NCBI GenBank assembly: GCA_029204225.1
Contig: CM055107.1
Coordinates: 42,964,007 to 43,028,006, forward strand
Source: Diphasiastrum complanatum
Taxonomy: Eukaryota > Streptophyta > Lycopodiopsida > Lycopodiales > Lycopodiaceae
Direction: 5' to 3'
DNA length: 64,000 bases
Below the pieces are notes generated by a model. The model was not told the origin of the DNA, made no database searches, and worked only from the letters and a program-made list of their open reading frames with translations. Shown piece after piece: positions 9,676-22,829 of this stretch (the first letter of the stretch is position 1; every line of letters begins with the position of its first letter). The position numbers and the translations under genes are program-made.

Positions 9676-12600
9676 GTGTCTGCGTACTCTTTTTTCAAAT
9701 GGTGCTATTCCCTCCTGTGTCCAACTTTCTGGGTCCAATTGGTGTTGCTCGTAGTGCCTCAGTGAGTTTTCTTTTATTGACTCTCGTTCATCTGTCTGTT
9801 GTACAGAATGCTAGCTTATATCTTAAACTTTACAAAATCACGAGTACTAATTGGTGTTGAAGAACCTGATATGAACTTTATGATCAATTGTAGATGTTAT
9901 CTATCCCTTTGTTAGCAGCATACCCTTACATATCAACATTAAACGTGTCCTGGTCATGGGCTGCTATCATCATTGCATCAATTCTTAAAAGTGCACTCTC
10001 GGTAAGCATCTTCTTTTTTCTTGTTTTTAAGTGTCTCTAAAGTAATTGGATTTTAAGTGGCCGGCCAAGATAATGCACTCAATTCAATGGCTTTTGTCTT
10101 TGTTATTGTTCTAGCGTTTGGAAAAGAACTTATTGGGCACATTCTTGTCATTATGAAAACCCATCAGTTTTCCATGACTAGTCCCTCCTTAATACCCTTT
10201 GTTTCCTTAACCCTTTTGAAAAAAAGTCACTTTTTTCATGTTATCATTTTTTATCATTTTGGCCATGACATGGTTTTGTTTTCCATAAACAAAAAAAGTA
10301 TGGCATACTAAAATATTGATGTTGATGCAAAATATTTACAAAACACCTTTATCAATGCATTCATTAGTGCTAGTAAAATATAACTAACCCATGGATAATT
10401 TTTATGAGTGAACATTGCAAGCACTAGCTTTTTGGGACAAGAAATAATCCTTGACCTATTTGCTACACAATGTTGAATGTAGTGACACACGTGTTGTTAT
10501 GTAACAAAACATATGTTGTAAGAAGTCTACAATCTAACGTTTTCATGGAAATACAATGTGTTGGAGTATGTTTTTGTGCCCTAATCTGCTTAAAAAGCTA
10601 TTCAAGAGTATAAATAGCAGCCACTCTTTCTCATTTGAGATGTCATGTTTTAGAGATTTTCCTAGGTTCTTAGTTGGAGAACTTCTTGTTCTTCATGGTT
10701 GGGGATTAGCTTGTGACTACATGTGATATTCATGCAATAATCTTGGTCAAGTTTGTTGTTTGCTCATCATTATATAGCCGTTTGTGCCTTGTGTGATGGT
10801 AAATTTATGATTAGGTTTATAACATGGTATTAGAGCACTTTTTTATATGCATTTCTTTTGTCGGTTGAATCTTTCAATGCCCTACGGCTTAATCACCAAT
10901 CTCTAGTGTAACCCAAGAACCATTCTCAACAAGTATCATACCTTTTGTGGCACTTTTTCAATAGGATTATTCTTTTTTTTTGTGATTATGTCATGTATGA
11001 ATGGTTAACATTGCTTCTAGTTTTGTTGTGAATTGAATGCGTCAATATTTTTGTGTACTTTTGGATTAAGTCTAAGTGCAAAAATATGGTTATCCTTAAC
11101 ATCTTTGATGCTCTGACGCTATGGTTGTCTTTGACACCTTTTGACTTGATCGAAGTGTAAGATTTTTTGTGACAAATGATCCATCTAGTAAACATAGTAA
11201 TTTTTCTTTTATCAAAGTCTTTCGTAGTGCACACATACTGAGTGATCAAAACTTTTGAATGTAGTTCTGTCGATATTTTGACCTCTTACTATGTCAATCA
11301 TTCCACCTTACTTCAATAGAGGGTAAGAAGCTAAAAATTAGGGAGGTATGTGAATAGATAAGAAAGCCCCATGAAGCTATCAGTATATTCAAAGAGAGTG
11401 CTATTTTCTTGTAGGCTACGAAAGATATTGGCCTTGTCGTAGAAGCCTATGTGGATCAATCATGACAACTCTAGTAAGCTACAAAAAAAAAAACCTCATC
11501 ACTTGTAGCAACATGATTTAGATTGGTGGCTTTAATTGCATGCCTCCAAGGAAAGGCATGACCATCCAAATGTAGTTTAGTTAATTGTCTCTTTATGGGA
11601 CATAAATGCTCTAGTACATGTGAAAATCTTTGGAATTTTGCAAACCAATTTCCTAGCTAATTGAGATTGGTTGAGCTAGAGTATACTCCAAGCTAGAATT
11701 TATTCTTGAAACATAGACAATAATGGTCTAAAATTTTTCAAAATGTAATGACAAGACTTTAATGGTGTATTGGTTAAGCGAATGGGATCATACCGAGGCA
11801 GTGAGGTTAAGGATATCAAAAAGCCTATTGAAAAGTTTGTGATACATCCTCATGTTGGTGTTGCATCTACATGGCAAGGTCTTGATGATACTTGAACTGT
11901 TGCTCTAGTAACGACTACGTGAGTTGTTGTATAGTAGGTTCACAAATCTCAATGTTCGAAGTAGCTTGTGTAAGTAGCATCTTGACTAGTTTTGTAAGAA
12001 GCAAATGAGAAATTTGGGAAAGTGGTGAGAACCACAGTAGCTTTCAAGAGCATTGATTCATAAAGTGACTGTAACAAGATGAAAGACTACAATCCAGTGA
12101 TATAAACTACTTTTCTAGTCTTGCCTTCAATGGTGATCTCGATACAAGTCTAACAAGATGAAAAACACTCATAAAAATTGAAGTCGTTACTACTAACTGA
12201 AGACATAGAAGTAAAGTCCCTTGGGATACCACTGGGATAAACAAGCATTGATAGCGGGTCACAAGTAGAAATTTTCCAAAAAAAAAAATGTAGACTATAT
12301 TAGAAAGTGTATGAATGTATAGCAATTTGTGAGTGTGATTCACATGGAACAATTTTAACTAGCTCCATGCTCATGGGACTTGCTACCAACCATCAGGTCC
12401 CACAATTCGTTTTTTCTTGTTTCATGGGAATTATGCTCATGTGATCCCAAAATTTCCACTACTTTACTTTTGTAATCGGATGGTGTTTACCCGTTTCCCA
12501 CATCCCGTTTCTCAATTATCATTTTCCATTTCCCAAGGGTTCCACATTTCACAGATGTGAAACATTTCCCAAAATAATGTTTCATATCTTGTACATACAT

Positions 12601-15554
12601 TCTCAGTCATATTTAAGTATACACTTAAATCGATTGATCCCATTCTCAAGGAACAATTTTTTTTTCCAATTTATATGAAATTATTGATATGTTTGAGTTC
12701 AAATTTGTTACAAGATTTCATACACAAAAAGCAACACAATCATTTCAAAATACTTAAAAGTATTCAAAGTGGATGTATTCTCATCTAATCAAAGCACACT
12801 TAGAGTCAAAATTTACATTTGATCCTATCCTAGAAAAGACCTTGGTTCAGATGTCAAACATCAAATTCAAAACTAGTTGCTAACGGTTTCTTGGTATGTT
12901 CAAGACAAAACTCATGGGCACTCATTTTGGTTAATGGAACTAAATCCAGTCAAACTAAAAATTGAAAACTTTTATGTTCTAAAAGAAATAGATTAGTATT
13001 TGGATAGCTTCCCATATCTTGCATAGTTATATATTTCCTCTTTCTTTAGGTTTAGGCCAACTTGATCTTAAGAGAGAAACTAGAGGGAGCATGTTTTTTC
13101 TCTCCACATACATTTATGTTCCTTTTTAATTCATATAATTGTGAACCAAATGCAATTTTTCTCTCCTTATGCTGCTCTACTTGTTGTTTATCAATATTTG
13201 CTAGCCTTGAACTTTTGTTTGCATAATAAATTTTAATTTTCCTTTCTGGTTGAGAAGATATGGATGATTTTAGTCATGTCTATGATTCTTTGTACCTTTT
13301 CAGTTACATGAGCATTCATCTCCTTCGATATCAAGAATTCCAACTTTTCGTTTTGTCCTATATGTTGCCAAATCACTATTGTCACTCAATTCCAGTTGTG
13401 TTGCACTTTTTAGATCTTTTGGCACCCTTAGGGATCAAAATTGATTGAATTTATTGTGGCTCGTGCCCATTAGAGTGGAGGATAAATCATCACCCTAAAC
13501 AAAGCATTCTAGAAGTTGAAAGGAATTCATTTTTTTGTAATTGGAGTTGTTTGTTTGGAGACTCGAGATTTCTTTGTAGGAGATTCATGGCGAATGAGAA
13601 GAAGCTAGCTAGAATAACAACTTAAGAGTCAATTCTAGAATGGATAGGTCTTGGAACATTTATAAGAAGCTACTTCTCAAATCCATGTATAGAATCTAGA
13701 CAGCTTTGAAATGGTATTGCAATTCCATAGGTCCTTTGGATATGTTCTTGATTGCTTCTTTGTATGTTTTGAATTTTGTATTCTCATATGAGATTTGACT
13801 TTTTCAGGTAGCTGTGTACACCGCTGCATATCTTTTGATGAATAATTCTGTGGTAAGATACACAAACTTGAAGTTTTTTAATGCTTTAATGGACATTATT
13901 TTGTGTGCAATATTGAAGTAGTTTTCTAAAGGCTGGATTTTGTACTTAAAAGTATTTGTTCTCAAACTCATAGAATTAATGAACCGTGGGCAGTTCATCA
14001 CAGTTCTGAGAACCGTACAGTTCTCAAAATTTTTTGGCCAAAATCGTGGTGAAACGTGTAGTTATTAATTAGTTAATTAATTTTTTTATTTTTTTTGCTC
14101 ATTTTTTATCAAATATTAATTAGTTGATTAATTATGATGAACAGTACCACGGTTCATGAACCGTGGTACGATTCACCACGATTCTGAGAATCGTGGGTAC
14201 TATGCTCGAACTTTACATAATTTAATTGAAGAATTTTACTTGTTGTGGTTCTTTAATGTTGTATTTTTTGAGATTTTATTCTATTTATGTTCATGACCTT
14301 GAATAAAAGTCAGGAAATATTGCAAAATGCATCATCTCACATTGCATTTTAGGTGGTCATAGATATTGCAAGTATGGAAGAACATAGTAATTGCAAAAAA
14401 ATTATTGTTTTCATTCAAATCTGATATATCTAGCAAAGTTGTCCAAAGATTCATGTGTCCATTCCACTTGGCTCCCCATCAGTCATTTTTGACAAGTTTC
14501 ACAACTGGGACTCATTTTTTATGATAGGCCTCAATCTCAAGAACCATTTTAGCAATTTTTTGACACATAAACTATTGATCATTGATACCTTAGCCATTTA
14601 TAAAAGGACTTAATAGTGTCTTTTTGACAATGTTCTCCTTGGAAAAAGTATTTCCCTGCATCCAAAAATCATTTCTTTAATTTTAAAAAAAACATTTGCT
14701 TCGGTTTCAAACCTCTATTGCATGGTTGTGACAACGTTTGCAGCAACATAATGCAAATAAATACTCAATCATCTCATCAATGTAAGATAGTTCCAATTCT
14801 TAGCTGGTGCATATTTCTCGATGTTGTAGACTCAAGATCAACGAGGAGCTGCAAATGGGCTTTCATTGAGTGCGATGTCCATCTCCGTTGCTTTTGGGCC
14901 TGCAGGTGGAGGTGCACTGTAAGCACATCTGTCCATTTTTAATGAGACTAGCATGTCAGTCAAGCTTTCTTTCATGTTAGATCAATTTGATTGGATAAGC
15001 AAAGATTGCTAGTCGCAAATATGCTTATTTTATCTTGCTTCAGTAGCATGTATTTGTATCAAGTAAGCAGTATGTATCCTGGAGTTTATGAGTCCTTCAA
15101 AATAGTACCTCCTGTTTAGAGGACTTTTTTGTTTTGCCTGCTTAGAGAACTATTGATTGTACCCTTCAATTCTCGCTACTTGTGTATATGTATTTTACCA
15201 AAACACTAATGAAATCAAGCTTGTGCAGTTTTGCTTGGTCTCAAACACGATTGGATGCTACTTTTCTTCCTGGTAAAGTTTTTTTTTATTGAGTTTTCAT
15301 TATACAAAACAAGCATAGTAGAAAAATGGCAAATCCAATTTGATTTATAATGCATTTGTATTTCTAGCTATAGCTCTAAAAGAATTGTTGATTTGAATAC
15401 AGGGGAACAGATTGTGTTCTTTTTCATGGGTATGCTTGCCTTAGTCACATGTATTGCAACATTTGAGCCCTTTCTACCACAATCGGTGAACAAACAAATT
15501 GTGGAAACTCATCAATCTACACAAGACAGAACTGCAGAGCCTCTTCTAGTATGA
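9676..15554 (+). CDS. C-terminal exons of a ZIFL-like MFS transporter
   Basis: Six exons with GT-AG borders and matching phases spell one reading: 9676-9761, 9894-10001, 13808-13852, 14830-14918, 15229-15272 and 15403-15554 (TGA). They give about 173 residues, roughly the last third of a plant MFS transporter. Landmarks in order are FPPVSNFLGPIGVARSAS, LSIPLLAAYPYISTLN, LLMNNSV, DQDQRGAANGLSLSAMS, FGPAGGGAL, FAWSQTRLDATFLPG and a last membrane span with IATFEPFLPQ. The QRGAANG...MS and FLPG patterns fit the ZINC INDUCED FACILITATOR-LIKE group, which moves metals or organic anions at the vacuole or plasma membrane; this assignment is from remembered family features. Intron 2 is 3.8 kb and holds a copia LTR. 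No upstream exons were found between 9438 and 9676; they may lie beyond the retrotransposon block or be lost. Confidence 0.8.
10134..10824 (+). repeat. copia LTR in transporter intron 2
   Basis: The block starts TGGGCACATTC, ends TTTATAACA and is followed by TGGTATTAGAGC, a one-mismatch primer-binding site (10825-10836). It matches 26764-28273 in inverted orientation, including about 55 bp of leader past the site. Internal coding sequence and a second LTR were not found, so this is the 5-prime stub of a decayed element lying in the intron of the MFS gene on the same strand. Confidence 0.65.
10880..13800. other. rest of intron 2, no gene recognised
   Basis: AT-rich sequence with stop codons in every frame. 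It probably contains decayed retroelement sequence continuing from the LTR at 10134-10824, but no motif could be supported. Confidence 0.4.
13981..14206. repeat. small palindromic insert in intron 3, MITE-like
   Basis: A perfect 26-bp palindrome at 14144-14169 (half-site GTACCACGGTTCA) sits beside related words. GAACCGTGGGCAGTTCATCAC at 13981 is repeated with changes at 14159, and each copy is followed by a TTCTGAGAA block. A very AT-rich centre with TTAATTAG repeats separates the copies. This resembles a small foldback element inside the MFS intron, but no target duplication was confirmed. Confidence 0.4.
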
Positions 15555-16690
15555 TAGTCCTCGTTATTTGACAACAAATTTGATTTTCCTGGCAATCCAT
15601 TGAAGCTTTGTTATTTCTCATTGAGAGGGTTGACAAGTAGTTGGTTTTTTTAGCTTGTGAAGTTCTTAACCAGAAATCTTGTAAATGGAGCTTGTAAAAC
15701 TGGTGTCTTCCATCATTCAGTTAGAGATGTTTTTAAGCTTTGACATCACAATTTTGGCATTTTTTTTTTTGCTATCACCTGTCACTAGGCATTCCAATCA
15801 ATTTGTGAGTGTAAATAATTTGTGGTAGCTCAAAGAACTCAAAGAGTCAATGACAAACAATGTAGTAGAGCCTTCTGTGCTCTAAGTTCACATGAACTAT
15901 ATTAACTTGGCCATTGTAGTTCCATTCAACCAATTCTTTAACCACACTATCCGTTGGTTGTAGATAAGAGCTACTATGTCATAAGATCCTATAGACAAGG
16001 TGTACATTGCAGTGACAATCCTCTTTATGTTACTTTTAGACCAATATAGTTCTCTATATGCCCAAAGAATTGGGTAAAACTGTTTTAACTCCAATTTATT
16101 ATTTCTTTACAAGCTTGGGTTGTCTTCTTGAATAAAGCAATCCTAGGCATTCTGAAATAAATTCTATTGTACAATTCCATTTTTCTTTGATATTCTCACC
16201 ATGGGCATTACTCGAATTCCTTGCACCACCAACGTGTTATGTCTTTTGTCCTTTATAAGAAATTTACTGTTTCTTTCTCTCATCTTGCTAACAAGCTTAG
16301 TTGGTCCCCAATCTGTTCTCTTTTGTGAATATTGGAGATTCAAAATCTAGTTGAAACCTCAAAAAATGAAAAATTGAAAGAAAATTGTGAAATTAGAAGG
16401 CTTTTTTGTGTGTATGGTGCTTTTTATTGCAATGAAACAAGTAAGCATAGTAATGTCTAAAATGCTTTATCTTATGGCTGTATAAGCATACTTTCCTATG
16501 AGGTATACAATACATGTTTTGGCTACATTGATACCAAAAAAAAAAAATTTAAAAACTTGTCAATCTCTCTACTAAGAAAAATCTTCTAGGGACAATGACA
16601 TCCTATTTCTGAGAGCATGTTAATGGTGTATCACAACAATTATTCTAGTTTTGCACTACAAAGGTGACTCATTTATGGAATTCTCTAAAG
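15555..16690. other. 3-prime region of the transporter and intergenic DNA
   Basis: AT-rich, with no coding pattern. The transporter's 3-prime untranslated region must lie in the first part; no single poly(A) signal stands out. Confidence 0.4.
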
Positions 16691-16695
16691 AATAT

Positions 16696-17395
<700 letters not shown>

Positions 17396-18639
17396 AGTAT
17401 CCAAGGCATTCATGGCCATGCATTGGTTGGTTGGAAAGTTGCAAAAGGAACTAACATTGTTGCAAAAAAACATTGTTCCAACTAACCATCTTCTACAAAG
17501 AGTTGAGTGAATCTCATTCTAAGAGTAGGGAGTACGCGAGTATAGTACAATTCTCTAGATCGACATGATCGATTCCATAGCCATGCACGAATAATTTTGC
17601 TTTTAGATTTAGCTTTGTAGAAGCATATTAGGTGCGGAGATTAGAGTGACAAATCGACATATGCTATCAATCATATGAATAATTCAATCTACAAATACAT
17701 TTATTTGCAAGCAAGAATTGATCTAAACATAAATGAAAATGAACATTCAATCACAATATACACAACCTAGATTCCTGGAACATTGATTATTTAGTCGTGA
17801 ATAGATACAATCTGAATGCGGTTAGAGTCATGTTCTTTCAGAGTCAATACTCTGATAATAGAGAGAAAGAACTGATGGAGGCAAGTTAGAAGGAAGAACG
17901 AGAACGGAGAAGAGAGCAAGAATATTGCGGAACAGCTCTCCCGTTCTAATCGACTGCTAGGTGCAAAAACAGTCTAATAGACAGCTTATGCTAAAGATAA
18001 TCACAGCTTTATGTGTTCTGATTGCCCAATAGGATCTTAAAAATTAATTCATATTGTAAAATGAGAGTACAGTCCATCGAAGAGATTAGAGATGGTTTGT
18101 GTGTGATACTATTGAAATCAGATTCAATGCAAAGTATAGTTCGAAATAAATGGAAGAGTAGTATGATATTGCGAGTTCCTCAGGAGTCAAAGACAGCCAT
18201 CATCTGATCGAAAACTGAGGAGTCATAGACGTCCGTGTTCAGATTAGAGTGAGTATACAAGCACGATCAAATAGCGATAGAGTGCATTCAATCACAACAA
18301 GCATTCATCTACGTTATACATAGATAGAAAAACTGCTGCTGCTATATTACACTGAAGCACAATACAAATAGCAATTACAACAAAAAATTGACGGCGTAAT
18401 TGGGAGGCTCAAATGATACGTCTCATGGATGGAGCAACCACTAATCTGTGCTTGGATGATCTATTTATAGATTTCAGCAGTGTATTGATTACATTGAATG
18501 TTTGTCACCTATTCAGAAAGCCATTGTACTTGGAAGTATATGGCTTTTGTGACAACTATACATAGTATATAAACGGTCAACAAATCAGGATCGTTGACGC
18601 GAATGAGGACGTCGCAAAATCTCTCACTTCGCATTTTAC
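17396..18639. other. no gene recognised, probable retroelement remnants
   Basis: AT-rich sequence with several segments like LTR or leader DNA (for example 17820-17940 and 18240-18370), but no LTR ends or coding motifs that can be supported. Near 18590-18680 the word TCTCACTTC(G/A)CA recurs. Confidence 0.35.
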
Positions 18640-19273
18640 GTGAAGTGGTTTTCTCTCACTTCACAAATTACGGGAAGTGGCTGGGAACATTCCTCATTCA
18701 TTTTAGACGACCTTTGGGATTTTTCTCTCTTCGTAAAAATGCAAAAAAGTCGAAGGTGCAAATTGCTCAGAAAAGATAAACTATCTGATACTGATGTCCT
18801 ACTAATTGAGAAATCAACAATTGAGTTTGTGGATGTAGTTAAAGACGCCTGGGGTGAAGATCATATTACACATTATATGGTAAATCTCTTTTCAATGTAA
18901 CTAACTCTTTGATTTATAATCTCATTGCACATATGCTAAATTTAAAATGATTGATATGACAATATTTGTATCTCTGATATTGCAGCACATTTTACGACAT
19001 CATGCCTCATTTTTTGCAAAAGCTTACGGCAGTCTTATTATTTGGTCATCACAAGGAATGGAGAAATCGCATTGGCAAGCCAGAGCAGCATTTTATTGAA
19101 ATACACAACGCGGTGGAACATCTCAAAATAATAGTTACATCATCCAGCTATTTCAATGGTTCTACATGTGTATTCAAATCCGATATAAAACAAGATCCAC
19201 AAATGATCAGAAATTTAAAAAGACGTGCAAATTTATAGATGAAAATAATATTGATGCAAGACTCAACCCATAG
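18640..19273 (+). CDS. two-exon coding fragment, unclassified, transposase-like end
   Basis: Exon one is open to 18879, where a GTAAAT donor follows. Exon two starts at 18986 after TTGCAG and stops at TAG 19271-19273; both sides are phase 0. The join reads ...DHITHYM/HILRHHASFFAKAYG and continues LIIWSSQGMEKSHWQARAAF. The second exon gives 95 residues. The pattern of Tyr-Gly, Ser-x-Gln-Gly-x-Glu-Lys and a basic HWQAR segment is reminiscent of C-terminal ends seen in some unclassified eukaryotic transposase-like proteins, but this is a loose impression, not an identification. The true start was not found; the reading before about 18770 may be noncoding. It faces a second unknown gene that ends 74 bp away. 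Confidence 0.45.
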
Positions 19274-19346
19274 TAAATTTCATGATATCAGACGAAAAAA
19301 GTATATGTATTATATCGCATCATGTGTAGTATAATGCAAGGCAAAA

Positions 19347-20943
19347 TCATTGTTTCTCTTTGTCTTTAATGATCAGCTTTGCTGTGTGGTCATGAAGAAA
19401 AATTTTTCTATCATATGGATCTAGAAAATCAATCGATCTTCTTTTGCTCAAGTCAATGTATCCAGAGAAAACAGCTAAGGAGGAAGACCTTTTTGGAACT
19501 TCCTCAACTACATAGGCAAACACTTTTATGGCAATGTCTCTCTTCACAAAAATAATTTTATATGTATTCGGAGGGTATTTATGCCCGTTCGAGAAATAGG
19601 ATAACACTTTAATTGCCATTATTATCGTCGCAGCATCTGAAGAAAATTTGCTATGATGATGCAAATCTCTTTATTTACAAAGCACTTCAAATAATTGGAT
19701 AGGGATGAATCCCTTTGTCGTGATCCCTGGCCTTCCCTCAAATATCCTTGCCTTGTTGCAAAGGCATCCACCTCAACAGTAGCCTGTAAAATACGAGCAA
19801 AGGTCACATGTCTTGTAAAACAAAACGACTATATTTGAATAAAAATCTCATTAATATAAAACAAGATCTACCTTCCAGATCACGCTCATCAGCTTCAATA
19901 AGTGCAGCAGTATGTAGATCATGACCAGCAACAATGGTCGTCGAAGCACTAGATGGACTAGTTTCTGAAGACTGTGACACATATCTGCTCCAGATTTTCA
20001 AAAATTCTTCCTCACCGGGCAAATTTGCCTGGTATGCCTTGCTTTCAGACATAATTGACTGCAGTGCTTCAGTCCCATCCATCCATTCATCTCCGTCTTT
20101 GTAATCAATAGAAGCATGTAGATCATCATCACCGTCGAGATCTATGAAGTCCTCGAATTCTTTGATGAAATTAGACAAAATTGATAATATTTTGTCCTCT
20201 CTCAAATCAAGAACATCTCCAACATCATTCAGTGAGAGTTATGCGACACTATTTATGTAATACACTGGCAAATCGAGGAGAGTCTTGGTTTTGTCATATG
20301 GATTCACATCAAATAAGGAAGAAATGGACAATGCACGAGACTCGGCTGGGTCGTACATTGAAGCCAATCTTGCCTCCTCGTTAGCACCCAAGGCGTCATC
20401 AACAATAGCTGACTCTGATATTACAGAATCAATTGATGATGAGACATCCTCAATGCTAAGTATCGAAGTTCTTACCTCATCATGAATAAGAGCACAAAAA
20501 TAAAACACAAAGCCCATGCCTTCCTGCAAAAAATGACATGATCGATTGTGCTGGTCACAATGGACCACATGTTTAAAATCACTCACGATTTTCGTGAATC
20601 GTCGGTTGTGGCTTTGCTTTGAAGATGGTTGGGCAAGTACTAGGTCATGGAAATGGATGAATCATAGATTATCCATGATCAACATAGACTGATTTAGACT
20701 ATCATAATACTCCTTATACAACACTAGAAAATATGATTTATGTTCTGATCCAAACCTCTCAATATCAAAAGACATATTGGAATACGTCTTATAGTGACCT
20801 ATGTAGTTACCAACACCGGATTCAACGAGGAAGGCATGCAAAGCAGAATCAAAAGTATTAGAGGATGACGCGGCCATCTCGAAAGTATGACCAATATGGC
20901 CGAGTATCGCTACGATGCGTAGTGGCAGGGAGTCAGAAGACAA
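19347..20943 (-). CDS. multi-exon gene of unknown function, partly broken
   Basis: Minus-strand coding pieces lie at 20943-20662, 20586-20239, 20205-19804, about 19795-19640 and 19664-19347. A clean 48-bp exon at 20523-20476 (EGMGFVFYFCALIHDE) has TTTTGCAG before it and GTAAGA after it. A donor follows ADERDLEG near 19873, and an acceptor precedes ATVEVDAFATRQGYL near 19785. 20239 and 20205 are in the same frame, separated by one stop. The protein is acidic in the middle (EFEDFIDLDGDDDLHASIDY) and has no signal peptide, membrane span or recognised domain. The stop and a frame change near 19650 suggest decay or a missed intron. It converges with the fragment at 18640-19273, and the two may belong to one element. 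Confidence 0.4.
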
Positions 20944-21227
20944 TCAGGACTTTCTCACGTGATGGCGATATTGGCGAATGACCTGATATTGAAACGACGC
21001 GAGGGATCTTAGATCGTCTAGAATCTCTGAAAGATTCTCGCGTGGTAGCGATACTGCAAAGAAATAGAACTGTTCACACACTGTGAGATACAGGGAGTGA
21101 AAATCCAAAACTTAGCGAAATGTTTTAACTGATCAAACAACATTTATATAGCTAAAACCAAGAAAATTCAATCCGTACACTCGTCGATCCAACAACAGAT
21201 AAGATCTATGGTGCGTAGTACAACCGT

Positions 21228-21440
21228 CCACATGTGTGAGACCACATGTGCTACAATACGCGTCAATCTGCCATTCGCCCATGTGCCCACACATGCAAGA
21301 TCACACGTGGCAGAACACATGTCACTAAACCATTGGAACACATGGACACACATGCAAGTTTCACACATGCGGATACACAGGTGTAGGTCCCACACGTTAG
21401 GTACTGATTGGGCCATGTGACCACACGTGCGAGCCTATAC
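21228..21440. repeat. cluster of CACATG / CACGTG words
   Basis: About 210 bp in which CACATG, ACATGTG and CACACGTG recur every 10-25 bp, often as ACACATG(C/T) or CCACACGTG. The arrangement looks like a degenerate short tandem array. It gives open frames on both strands (21168-21496) that are rich in Cys, His and Met and have no sign of being genes. Confidence 0.6.
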
Positions 21441-21499
21441 GTGCTAAGATCCTTCCATCTGTTTCGTCTCAGCATTGGCATGTAGTGGGGATCCACCCT

Positions 21500-22107
21500 G
21501 AGCTGCTTGCCACATAACTCTTAATGGAGTCTAGATTTTTTTAAAAAACTATACAATGCCATAGTGCATGTGGTTGTTTACCCAATGCGGGTAGCTTGTC
21601 TAACTCTTTTTCGACTTCAATCTCTGATATTTTAAACTTTATTGCCCAGCCACCCCTCGAGGATGCATGCGGATGTTGCTGCAAAAAGTTTTGTATTTCT
21701 TTCTCGATGGTGACTGGTCTTCAAAAGGCCATAGAAGTGGAAGGCCCTGCTTCGGTATCTGTTGGGTCCATTGATTGATCTCCCTCCATTTGGCCAATAC
21801 CCACATCATCATGCCCTTGATCTTGATGTGGTGGCGAGAATGCTGGCATGAACAACATGGTGATCTAAGGAGTTATCTGTAGGATGTTGGCCATTGCTTG
21901 CTCATAATCTTTGATAATTCACCTTGGCAATTCTGAGGATGCTTTGCCTTTGAATAAATCAAATCTATCTTGGAAGCCGAAAAACGCTTGATGATATGTC
22001 TTGACCTTCCTAAACAAATAATTGATTCCAGTTGAGATATTGGATGATCTGGTATAGGAGAGTATAGTAATTTATCCCTCTAATGATCTCTCGGTTTATT
22101 GAGCTAT
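21500..22107 (-). pseudogene. possible copia leader/gag remnant
   Basis: Lies directly inside the primer-binding site at 22108-22119 on the minus strand. Minus-strand translation shows coding-like but stop-broken pieces, including GHDDVGIGQMEGDQSMDPTD. No zinc knuckle or protease was seen. Confidence 0.25.
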
Positions 22108-22119
22108 GCTCTGATACCA
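22108..22119 (-). other. copia-type primer-binding site
   Basis: On the minus strand this reads TGGTATCAGAGC, a perfect plant copia primer-binding site. The sequence outside it (22120 onward) does not begin with the usual CA end of an LTR, so the LTR is diverged or rearranged. Confidence 0.5.
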
Positions 22120-22829
22120 ATCTATAGGAATGGGTAGCACAAACGGAGGAAGAAGGAGACATCAAACTGGAAGCTGTTAGAACGTGCTTAAACCAGTTCT
22201 TGTAATCTGATGATTAAAACTTAAGCCCATTCTCTCTATTCCTATATAAACAGAATGAATGCAAGAGAGATGGTTGTATAGTTTTCGTTGAGTAGTAAGC
22301 ATCCGCTAGTAAGCGATACCAATAAATATTTTAGAATTCGTAAGAGACTATGTGTGGTATGTGCAACACTCACAAAGATCATTGAGAATATAGATGCTAT
22401 TTGCACATCTCGCCCTTTCGTGTATAATCTTGAATGCTTATGCTTGTTCGTTGTTCATTACACATTCAACTGTCATTAAGTTTTTCCTTTTCTACACATA
22501 GGCTCATTTTCGTTGAATGACTAAAGTCAATTCTAGATAAGCAGTGTTCGTCTAAAGCTTGGAGGAGGACAGATCTCAATTAGCAACAGTGTGTGTGGCT
22601 GAGAATTCGACTCCATTCAGATTAATCATAGGAATCAGATTAGAGAGCGCATTATCAAAGCATGAAGCTCAAAAGTGTCTCATCGTTGTCTGTAAAGGAT
22701 TCCAACAATGGTTTTTCAAGACAAAGAGCGCACCAAGCTACATAAGATAAAAAATATAGCTAGCAATAAAATATGTTAGCGATAGAAATACACAATTAGA
22801 AATATGGTAAAAAAGATTGCACTTACAAA

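Noticed and set aside
14718-14942. Cys-rich 74-residue plus-strand frame
   Set aside because: It is the wrong frame over a real MFS exon (14830-14918) and its flanking introns.
21168-21496. Cys/His/Met-rich frames
   Set aside because: They arise from the CACATG/CACGTG word cluster and exist on both strands.
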